The notes below the pieces were generated by a model. It was not told the origin of the DNA and did no database searches. It saw only the letters and a list, made by a program, of their open reading frames with translations. 5,007 nucleotides of DNA from Candidatus Aminicenantota bacterium (GTDB lineage: Bacteria > Acidobacteriota > Aminicenantia > Aminicenantales > Aminicenantaceae): positions 1-5,007 of the forward strand of contig JAGLRY010000366.1 of assembly GCA_023135995.1 (NCBI GenBank). The letters run 5' to 3'. The position numbers were made by a program, and so were the translations under genes. Shown one piece after another: positions 1 to 5,007 of the stretch; position 1 is the first letter of the stretch, and every line of letters starts with the position of its first letter.

Positions 1-2783
1 GTGCAATTAAAAATCTTAGGTCGCCCTGTCCTGTCGCTGCGGACTTCTCCCCGCAAATAACAGGTAGGCGGAGAGTCAAAGGTCAAGCATTTCGTCTCCC
101 CCACACCCTCCAGGAGTCCTGTCTCATCCTCAAAGAGAAAAAAGTATTTTTGACCGCTGTTCACACCTTTGCGCCGTGCATCCACGACCCTGAGAACGAG
201 ATCCACGGTGTGGCCCACATAGTCCTTCACATTCTCGACCCGAAGGGCCGGCCTCTTTCCCTTGAAGAGAGACAAAGAATCTCCCTCGGGATCGAACCCG
301 AGCGATTCGATGAGCATCCGCTCCTTCTGTTTTTGATCCAGGTCCATGACCTCTCCCATACCTTCGATCCCTCTGAAATAGCGGAGGATCTGCTGGGTTC
401 TCCGCGGTTCGAGGGAATCGAAGACTCCCGCCTTGATAAGGGTGAAAAGCTCGGCCTTGGTGAGAGACACGCGGAAAAGGAAATCCTCGATGGAGACGTA
501 GCTCCCTTTTTCCCTCTCTGTGATGATTTTTTTTGCCGTCTTCAGCGCCAGCCCCTTGATGGACATCAGACCGACACGGATACTCTTTCCCTCCACCTCG
601 AACTGGAAATCACTCCTGTTCACATCCGGTCCCAACACCCTGATCCCTTGTCTTTTGGCCTCCTCGATGTACTCCGCCAGACTATAGTAACCACCTCCAG
701 CATTGAGCACCGAAGTGAGATAGGGAACGGGGTAATGGGCCTTCAAATAAACGGCCTGGTAGGCCATGTGGGCATAGGAGGCGCTGTGGGCTTTGTTGAA
801 GGAATAGGAGGAGAACTCCTTCATCACTTTCCACAATTTCTTGATCTCTGCCGTGGTGTATCCTCGCTCCCCAGTTTCTCTGAAAAACTGTGCCTTCATC
901 GGCGGGTCCGGGATCTTCTTCTTGAGGCTTCGGCGGAGAAGGTCTCCTCCCTCGGGAGGCATCCCCGCCACTCGCTCGGCAACCTGCATCACCTGCTCTT
1001 CATAGAGGAGGAGTCCTCCGGTTTCGGGAAGGATCTTTGCCATGAAAGGATCACGAAAGACAGGCCTTCCCTCGCGGTTTCGAAGAAGTGCTTCTTTCAT
1101 GCCGCTCTCGGTCGGACCGGGACGGATGAGAGCCAGGGCTTGCGTCAACTCGTGAACATTCTCCGGCTTCATGCGGCGGAGAAGGTTCATCATGGCAGGG
1201 CTTTCCACCTGGAAACAGCCGATGGTCTCGGCGTCCCTCAAAAGGCTGAAGGTCTTCCTGTCCCGGGGCGGAATGCTCTTGATTTTCAGTATCTTTTTGG
1301 TTGCGGAGACAGCCGCCAATCCCCGGACAGAGAGAAGGTCGAGCTTGATAAGTTTAAGGTCCTCCACAGCATCACGGTCGAAGTGAGACATGACATAACC
1401 CTTTGCCGATTCTGCCAGCGGAAGATAGCGGTCTACAGGTGACGGTGTCAGGATGACCCCTCCCACATGGAGGGAATTCTCACAGTAGATCGAAGTCAGG
1501 TCAGAAGCAGCCTTCCATATCTCCATGGTGCCGGGTGGGGGCTTGTCCTTCTTCAGAAAATCAGGTTCGGCAAAAAAGGGAGCTCTTTGGCTCAAGGACC
1601 GGGATTCTGCAGGCGGAAGCCCAAAAGCGCGGGCTGTCTCGTAAAGGGCCGAACGGGCACGGTAGTTCTTCAGACTGCAGACAAAGGCAGCTCCTGTCTG
1701 TCCTTTACCGTATTTTTCCAGGACATAGGACAGAACCTCATCCCTTTTTCTGGAGTCAAAATCGAGGTCGAAATCAGGAGGGTTATTTCGTCCCTTGTTG
1801 AGGAATCTTTCGAAGTAGAGGTCAAACTCGATCGGACTGACTCGAGAGATTCCGAGGAGATAGGCCAGAAAAGAAGATGCCCCCGAGCCCTTGAGGTTGT
1901 GGAGGATCTCGCGGTGCCTTGCAAACTCCACAACATCATGGACAACCAAAAAATAGGGTGCAAAACCGGATTGTTCCACCACATCGAGCTCTCTCCACGC
2001 TCTCTGCCTCTCCCTCCAGCTCAAGTTCTTCATGGTTCGTAACCTGTCCATCACCACATTCCGCAGAGTTGTGGGAAAAAGGTCTTCGGGAAGTGAGGGG
2101 ACGATACCTTCGAAGGAAAACTGACATTTCTCCGCCACCTCAGCGGTCTTTGTGAAAAAAGCTTTGGCCCTCGAGCCAAATTTCTTCAAGGCCAGGGCCT
2201 CCTGATCCGGACCGAAAAACTTCATCCTGTGTTTCAACCGTTCCCTTTCTGGAGGAAAAGGGATCTTTTTCTGGATCGAGTGGAGGAGGATGAGCCTCTC
2301 GGGATTTTTTATGAATTTCAGAGGGTTGGCCCAGACAGAAGGCACATTGTGCTGGGACGCCCAGGAGAGGGCCTTCTCGAAGTTAAAAAAATCACCGCCA
2401 AGGTAGAAATCCTCGCCGGCAAAATCTGCTAAGTTTTCCGGAAACGCCTCCTCTCCGGATCGCGGGATCAACACCACAACCAACCCCTCTGCTGTTTTCA
2501 GTTTTTTCCGGTTGAGAATCTCCATCAGGTTCCAGTAGCCCTCTCTGTTCTTGACAAGGAAGAGGAATGTTCTTCCCTGAAGGTCTATCTCGCAGCCAAA
2601 GATGGGGTGAAACCCACACTCCAGAGTTTTCCTCTTCCACTTCCCCCAGCCGTAAATATTCTCTCTGTCACTCAGGGCCAAGGAAGGACAATTTCTCTGG
2701 GAAGCCCAGGAGGCCAACTCCTGCAGAGTCGCCCCTCCCTTTCCTTTGCTGTAAACCGAATGGACTCTCAGCGGAATGAACAT
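1..2783 (-). CDS. dnaE: DNA polymerase III alpha subunit (DnaE family), probably error-prone/DnaE2-like, 3' end outside window
   Basis: C-family replicative-type DNA polymerase that extends a primed template. It begins at an ATG with an in-frame TAG four codons earlier, and stays open to the window edge (927 full codons). Seen: an N-terminal PHP domain (LRVHSVYS at residues 6-13, LSDREN near 39-44); a palm motif GSGASS at 299-304; PDFDLDF holding catalytic Asp339 and Asp341; HVGGVILTP at 439-447; the third catalytic Asp482 in IKLDLLS; finger motifs GCFQVES (522-528), RPGP (554-557) and YEEQVMQ (594-600); FNKAHSASY from 662; a helix-hairpin-helix near 738-772; a clamp-motif-like SLSLF at 836-840; and an OB fold starting about 858. 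The PHP first His is Arg and the TDH-type motif reads SDR, so PHP catalysis is probably lost, as in E. coli alpha and DnaE2. The segment before the palm is about 65 residues shorter than in E. coli. Position behind lexA and dinB suggests an inducible mutagenic polymerase, not the main replicase. That role is inferred; the family call is secure. Confidence 0.95.
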   Translation of the reverse strand, partial: MFIPLRVHSVYSKGKGGATLQELASWASQRNCPSLALSDRENIYGWGKWKRKTLECGFHPIFGCEIDLQGRTFLFLVKNREGYWNLMEILNRKKLKTAEGLVVVLIPRSGEEAFPENLADFAGEDFYLGGDFFNFEKALSWASQHNVPSVWANPLKFIKNPERLILLHSIQKKIPFPPERERLKHRMKFFGPDQEALALKKFGSRAKAFFTKTAEVAEKCQFSFEGIVPSLPEDLFPTTLRNVVMDRLRTMKNLSWRERQRAWRELDVVEQSGFAPYFLVVHDVVEFARHREILHNLKGSGASSFLAYLLGISRVSPIEFDLYFERFLNKGRNNPPDFDLDFDSRKRDEVLSYVLEKYGKGQTGAAFVCSLKNYRARSALYETARAFGLPPAESRSLSQRAPFFAEPDFLKKDKPPPGTMEIWKAASDLTSIYCENSLHVGGVILTPSPVDRYLPLAESAKGYVMSHFDRDAVEDLKLIKLDLLSVRGLAAVSATKKILKIKSIPPRDRKTFSLLRDAETIGCFQVESPAMMNLLRRMKPENVHELTQALALIRPGPTESGMKEALLRNREGRPVFRDPFMAKILPETGGLLLYEEQVMQVAERVAGMPPEGGDLLRRSLKKKIPDPPMKAQFFRETGERGYTTAEIKKLWKVMKEFSSYSFNKAHSASYAHMAYQAVYLKAHYPVPYLTSVLNAGGGYYSLAEYIEEAKRQGIRVLGPDVNRSDFQFEVEGKSIRVGLMSIKGLALKTAKKIITEREKGSYVSIEDFLFRVSLTKAELFTLIKAGVFDSLEPRRTQQILRYFRGIEGMGEVMDLDQKQKERMLIESLGFDPEGDSLSLFKGKRPALRVENVKDYVGHTVDLVLRVVDARRKGVNSGQKYFFLFEDETGLLEGVGETKCLTFDSPPTCYLRGEVRSDRTGRPKIFNC
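264..278 (-). other. Clamp-binding-like motif SLSLF in DnaE
   Basis: Residues 836-840 of the alpha subunit read SLSLF, between the helix-hairpin-helix region and the OB fold. That is where E. coli alpha carries its internal clamp-binding site (QADMF). The motif fits the QLxLF consensus apart from the first residue. The function is inferred from position and similarity. Confidence 0.5.
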
Positions 2784-2922
2784 TTTTATCTATCTGATCA
2801 CGATGTCATTCAAGCTCGGCAACATCCGACAACTTTTTTCACGAAAATGGAGAGGCATCATTCAAACTCCAGTAGAAAAACTCAGAAGATGGAATACAGA
2901 ATCCTGTATTCACTGGTTACGT
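2784..2922. other. Intergenic region between dinB and dnaE
   Basis: A 139-nt gap that is long for an otherwise compact operon. It holds the GAATACAG-N4-CTGTATTC inverted repeat near the dinB end. No convincing -35/-10 pair and no intrinsic terminator is visible. The dnaE ATG is preceded by the AT-rich stretch AGATAGATAAAA with no Shine-Dalgarno-like GGAG. Small minus-strand start codons in the gap run into stops after a few codons, so no small gene is supported. The gap may hold a second regulated promoter for dnaE, but that is inference. Confidence 0.6.
2892..2911. promoter_or_regulatory. Perfect inverted repeat in the dinB-dnaE gap, candidate LexA operator
   Basis: On the plus strand GAATACAG and CTGTATTC form a perfect 8+8 bp inverted repeat around a 4-nt centre (AATC). 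It lies just past the dinB stop codon and about 110 nt before the dnaE start. The core ACAG-N4-CTGT has the E. coli SOS-box half-sites in inverted order (E. coli is CTGT-N8-ACAG). The stem is AT-rich, and no T-run follows it directly, so an operator is more likely than a terminator. Binding by LexA is inferred from the neighbouring genes and from related elements in the lexA control region. Confidence 0.5.
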
Positions 2923-4146
2923 TTATTTAGTGAGTGAGGCAGTTTTGAGGACAAAGCCCCGGTCCTTTTCAAAACGGTATACACTCTCCAGCATCTTCTC
3001 CCGTACCGTGAGCAGGGCCCCAAACCCGTGTTTTTCTCGCACCTGGTCCACGGCAACCCCCAGTCTTTCCCGGCGCTTGGAGTAAGGCTCAAACAGAGAA
3101 AGAGGCCTGGCTCTGACCAGGTCGGAGACCTTCACTCCGACCAAACGCAGGGACAGGCGTGATCCAGAGAACAACGGGAGGAAGAGTTCCCGGGCAACCC
3201 TAAAAATCTCCCCCATGTCCTGGAGAGGAGAAAGGAGGAGTCTCCGGCGGACTTCGGTCCGGAAGTCGGAGTATCTGACTTTGACTTCAACGATATGGGC
3301 AAAAAGACGTCCCTTCCGCAGAGGAAGGGTCAACCTGTCACAGAGGTAGGCCAGATGCGCCAGAAGAAGGCGCCGGTTCCAGAGGTCCTCCAGAAAAGTC
3401 GTCTCTCGAGAGACAGACTTGGGGATGGAGGCTGTCATGAGGGGACGACTGTCCATCCCTCTGGATTGGAGGTAGAGCTCTTCCCCGTTCAGCCCAAAGA
3501 GTGACCGCAGGGTGGCTCTCGGCAAACCCCACAGGTCTCCGATCTTTTGGATGTTGAGCATCCGGAGGATGACCTGGGCTTTGGGCCCTATCCCGGGCAG
3601 AGACTCGATCCCCAGGTCTTTTAAGAATTCCTCCTCATACCCGGGCTCGACTTCGACCAGCCCTCCCGGTTTTGCCTTGTTGGTGGCCAGTTTGGCCAAA
3701 AGCTTGCTCGGGGCCATTCCCGCAGAGACAACAAGCCCCAGCTCTTTCTCGACCTGGTGCTTCATCTCCCGGGCCACCCGGGAGAAAGAGGAATACAGCG
3801 GACGGCAGCGCGTCAGCTCCACGTAGGCTTCGTCCAGCGAAGCCTCCTCAACATCCGGTGTGTAGCGGGAAAGAACATCGAAAAATTTTTTGGAAAACGC
3901 ACTGTAGATCTGGTAGTTTCCCCTGACAAAGACCCCATCAGGACAGAGCTCATAAGCCTTCCGGAGTGGCATTCCGGAATGAACCCCATACTTTCGCGCC
4001 TCATAAGAAGCCGTAGAAGCCACTCCCCTCTCATGGGGAAGTCCCCCCACTATGACAGGTTTCCCTTTGAGAAAAGGGTTGAGGAGCTCTTCCACAGCCG
4101 CAAAAAAAGCATCGATATCGATGTGGACAATGCATCTTCTTTTCAT
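2923..4146 (-). CDS. dinB: Y-family translesion DNA polymerase, DinB/Pol IV type
   Basis: Low-fidelity polymerase that copies past damaged template bases; 407 residues, against about 350 for E. coli DinB. Seen: HIDIDAFFAAVEE at residues 8-20, holding catalytic Asp10 and the steric-gate Phe15; ASYEARKYGVHSGMP at 46-60; the second catalytic motif SLDEAY with Asp105 and Glu106; GMAPSKLLAKLATNKAKP at 143-160; helix-hairpin-helix LPGIGPKA at 183-190; a little-finger domain about 240-345; and PLSLF at 348-352, placed like a beta-clamp-binding motif. A charged tail of about 55 residues follows. Because all three acidic residues are present, this is an active polymerase and not the inactive ImuB of classical cassettes. 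It starts 34 nt after the lexA stop with only a weak ribosome site (a GGAAAA lies too far upstream), which suggests co-transcription from the lexA promoter. It ends with TAA. Confidence 0.96.
   Translation of the reverse strand: MKRRCIVHIDIDAFFAAVEELLNPFLKGKPVIVGGLPHERGVASTASYEARKYGVHSGMPLRKAYELCPDGVFVRGNYQIYSAFSKKFFDVLSRYTPDVEEASLDEAYVELTRCRPLYSSFSRVAREMKHQVEKELGLVVSAGMAPSKLLAKLATNKAKPGGLVEVEPGYEEEFLKDLGIESLPGIGPKAQVILRMLNIQKIGDLWGLPRATLRSLFGLNGEELYLQSRGMDSRPLMTASIPKSVSRETTFLEDLWNRRLLLAHLAYLCDRLTLPLRKGRLFAHIVEVKVRYSDFRTEVRRRLLLSPLQDMGEIFRVARELFLPLFSGSRLSLRLVGVKVSDLVRARPLSLFEPYSKRRERLGVAVDQVREKHGFGALLTVREKMLESVYRFEKDRGFVLKTASLTK
3091..3105 (-). other. Clamp-binding-like motif PLSLF in DinB
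   Basis: Residues 348-352 of DinB read PLSLF, just after the little-finger domain. Known family pattern: Y-family polymerases carry a QLxLF-type pentapeptide in this region that docks on the beta sliding clamp. The first residue departs from Gln, so binding strength is uncertain. A similar pentapeptide occurs in the neighbouring DnaE. Confidence 0.55.
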
Positions 4147-4180
4147 CTTTTTGCGTTTTCCTTTTCACATTTCACGAAAA

Positions 4181-4798
4181 TTAGTATTTCCGCAAGACGC
4201 CGATAACCCTTCCCAAGACCCGGAGTTCCTTGACTCTGATCGGTTCAAACTCCGGATTTTCTGGGACGAGGAAAACACTCTCGTTCTCGATCCTCAGCCT
4301 TTTCAGAGTGACAGAGTCGTCATCCAGAAAGGCCACGACCATCTCGCCAGAGCTGGCAGAGTTCGTTCTCTCGACAAGCACCCGGTCTCCGTCATCGATG
4401 TAGGCATCCACCATGCTCTTGCCATCCACCTGGATGCAGAAGATATTGCCCCTCTTCCGGCCCACCATCCAGTCCGGAACATCCACCGCCTCCCCCGAAA
4501 GGTCAAAGGACTCTCTCGGATAACCGGCAGGCACTAACCCCACCAGAGGCACCTTGACTTGCGCCCCCACAGAAGAAGGAAAACCTTGAAGGCTGATCTC
4601 CCCTCTATCTCGCGTCAAATACCCTTTCTTTTCCAGGCTCAGGATGTGCTTGAAAACGGCTGAGGGATTGGCGATGTTTAACAGCTCTCCCAACTGGCGT
4701 ATCGTGGGAGAATAGCCATACGCAAGAACAAAATCTTCGATGGTCTTTAAGACCTTCTCTTGTTTTTCCGTCAGCTTTTTCCGTATTCTGTTTACCAT
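4181..4798 (-). CDS. lexA: LexA, SOS-response transcriptional repressor
   Basis: Dimeric repressor that binds SOS operators and is inactivated by RecA-stimulated self-cleavage. With the ATG start it has 205 residues (E. coli 202). An N-terminal winged helix-turn-helix spans about residues 8-72, with YSPTIRQLGELL as the first helices and NPSAVFKHILSL (44-55) as the recognition helix. The S24 peptidase domain shows the scissile Ala91-Gly92 in LVPAGYP, the nucleophile Ser128 in VDGKSMVDAYIDDGD, and the general base Lys166 in SVTLKRL. All cleavage residues are intact, so it should self-cleave. The ATG is preferred because AGGTGA lies 5 nt upstream; an in-frame GTG at 4807 would add three residues but lacks a ribosome site. 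The recognition helix has Phe-Lys where E. coli has Glu-Glu, so the operator probably differs. It is first in a block with dinB and dnaE and is probably autoregulated. Confidence 0.97.
   Translation of the reverse strand: MVNRIRKKLTEKQEKVLKTIEDFVLAYGYSPTIRQLGELLNIANPSAVFKHILSLEKKGYLTRDRGEISLQGFPSSVGAQVKVPLVGLVPAGYPRESFDLSGEAVDVPDWMVGRKRGNIFCIQVDGKSMVDAYIDDGDRVLVERTNSASSGEMVVAFLDDDSVTLKRLRIENESVFLVPENPEFEPIRVKELRVLGRVIGVLRKY
4780..4791 (-). promoter_or_regulatory. Second ACAGAATAC element at the lexA start
   Basis: ACAGAATACGGA on the minus strand, inside the first codons of lexA, matches the dinB-dnaE palindrome ACAGAATCCTGT at 9 of 12 positions and the promoter element at 4819-4830 at 8 of its first 10. 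It may be a downstream operator, or chance similarity in an AT-rich coding start. Confidence 0.25.
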
Positions 4799-4803
4799 TT
4801 TGT

Positions 4804-4809
4804 TCACCT
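4804..4809 (-). promoter_or_regulatory. Ribosome binding site of lexA (AGGTGA)
   Basis: AGGTGA, a perfect match to part of the anti-Shine-Dalgarno complement, sits 5 nt before the ATG at 4798. It decides the start in favour of that ATG over the GTG at 4807, which overlaps this site. Confidence 0.65.
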
Positions 4810-4814
4810 GTTAT

Positions 4815-4843
4815 AAAATACGCACTCTGTTCCCCTTTGTCAA
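4815..4843 (-). promoter_or_regulatory. Sigma70-type promoter of lexA
   Basis: The minus strand has a perfect -35 TTGACA (4843-4838), a 17-nt spacer and a -10 TATTTT (4820-4815). An A-rich tract (about 4860-4847) lies just upstream and could act as an UP element. Transcription would start near 4808-4810, which leaves a leader of only about 10-12 nt before the ATG. AACAG elements in the spacer and just past the -10 box are suitably placed for repression by LexA. Confidence 0.75.
4819..4830 (-). promoter_or_regulatory. Candidate LexA operator half/degenerate site in the lexA promoter
   Basis: ACAGAGTGCGTA on the minus strand lies in the spacer and enters the -10 box. It shares ACAGA-N-T-N-C with the palindrome between dinB and dnaE (plus strand ACAGAATCCTGT) and with a second element at 4780-4791 (ACAGAATACGGA). 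It would block RNA polymerase if bound. It is not palindromic by itself, so the call is tentative. Confidence 0.3.
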
Positions 4844-4889
4844 GCCTTTTTTTGTTTTGAGTGGAAACATCTCCAACTCCGTGATGGCG

Positions 4890-4899
4890 TGAATATTCA
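4890..4899. repeat. 10-bp perfect palindrome TGAATATTCA
   Basis: A perfect palindrome about 47 nt upstream of the lexA -35 box, between the tRNA-like sequence and lexA. Short AT-rich palindromes occur by chance. Its GAATA/TATTC arms resemble the outer arms of the inverted repeat at 2892-2911. No function can be assigned. Confidence 0.2.
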
Positions 4900-4938
4900 T
4901 TAAAGGACGGAGGGGAAGAAATCTCTATAAGGAGTACT

Positions 4939-5007
4939 TGGTATGCCCGGATAGATCGAACCTTCGGCCTTCTGATTCGTAGTCAGATGGTCTACCCCAT
5001 GAGGAAA
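4939..5007 (-). tRNA. tRNA-Arg(ACG)-like gene, 5' end outside window, probably degenerate
   Basis: The minus strand shows a perfect 5-bp anticodon stem (TCTGA/TCAGA) around the loop CTACGAA, with anticodon ACG, a variable loop AGGCC, a T-arm beginning GAAGGTTCGA, and a genomically encoded CCA after CGGGCATA. The identity as an Arg(ACG) tRNA is clear from the anticodon arm. Several parts are off: the T loop is one base short (TTCGAT), the T stem GAAGG/CTATC has an A-A mismatch and a G-T pair, the D stem has two C-C oppositions at 10-25 and 11-24, and the last visible base (position 7, T) cannot pair with C66. Most of the 5' acceptor strand lies beyond the window. It is either a decayed tRNA pseudogene, a remnant left by an integrating element, or an unusual functional tRNA. 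Confidence 0.6.

Noticed and set aside
150..1442. Plus-strand open frame of about 430 codons
   Set aside because: It lies antisense to the DnaE palm, finger and hairpin region, whose catalytic and family motifs are clear on the minus strand. The plus-strand translation shows no recognisable domain.
1467..2042. Plus-strand open frame of about 190 codons
   Set aside because: Antisense to the DnaE catalytic Asp region and with no recognisable motif; a shadow frame.
2805..2840. Possible hairpin GATGT/ACATC and TCGG/CCGA upstream of dnaE
   Set aside because: Arms of only 4-5 bp with mismatched flanks; expected by chance in a gap of this size.
2892..2911. Reading the inverted repeat as an intrinsic terminator after dinB
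   Set aside because: The stem has only three G-C pairs and the nearest T-run on the transcribed strand begins about 11 nt later, so it is a poor Rho-independent terminator. A binding site fits better.
2923..4146. Calling the Y-family gene imuB
   Set aside because: ImuB proteins lack the catalytic acidic residues. This protein keeps Asp10, Asp105 and Glu106 and the DinB-type SLDEAY motif.
3757..4206. Plus-strand frame overlapping the dinB start
   Set aside because: Antisense to the Y-family catalytic domain and crossing the lexA-dinB junction; no ribosome site or family motif.
4802..4832. Alphaproteobacterial-type LexA box (GTTC-N7-GTTC)
   Set aside because: Two GTTC words exist on the plus strand (4802 and 4829) but they are 23 nt apart, not 7.

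Overview
The window carries one co-oriented block of DNA-damage-response and translesion-synthesis genes, all on the minus strand. In transcription order (right to left) these are a degenerate-looking tRNA-Arg(ACG) fragment at the right edge, a strong sigma70-type promoter, lexA, a Y-family polymerase of the DinB/Pol IV type, and a C-family DNA polymerase III alpha subunit (DnaE) that runs off the left edge. There is no credible plus-strand gene. The long plus-strand frames, including one of about 430 codons opposite dnaE, are antisense shadows of these genes.

The organism cannot be named from the sequence. Intermediate base composition, a TTGACA/TATTTT promoter, a LexA unlike the E. coli or Bacillus types in its DNA-reading helix, and a lexA-polY-dnaE order all point to a Gram-negative bacterium outside the best-studied groups. 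A Desulfobacterota or Nitrospirota relative is a low-confidence guess.

Layout: 4939-5007, partial tRNA-Arg-like gene with several broken pairings. 4799-4938, intergenic DNA with the lexA promoter (TTGACA, 17-nt spacer, TATTTT) and repeated AACAG elements. 4181-4798, lexA with an intact Ala-Gly cleavage site and Ser/Lys dyad. 4147-4180, a short gap consistent with co-transcription. 2923-4146, dinB with all catalytic acidic residues present. 2784-2922, a 139-nt gap with a perfect 8+8 bp inverted repeat (GAATACAG-N4-CTGTATTC). 1-2783, dnaE, at least 927 residues, with the three polymerase aspartates intact but a degenerate PHP domain.

The arrangement recalls the SOS-controlled mutagenesis cassette lexA-imuA-imuB-dnaE2. 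Here there is no imuA between lexA and the polymerase genes. The place of the catalytically dead ImuB is taken by a Y-family polymerase with an intact active site. Inferred model: LexA represses the block from its own promoter and perhaps from a second operator between dinB and dnaE. After damage, LexA self-cleavage releases two damage-tolerant polymerases, both carrying LSLF-type motifs suited to the sliding clamp. The most useful leads are this variant cassette, the candidate non-classical LexA operator and the decayed tRNA next to the locus.
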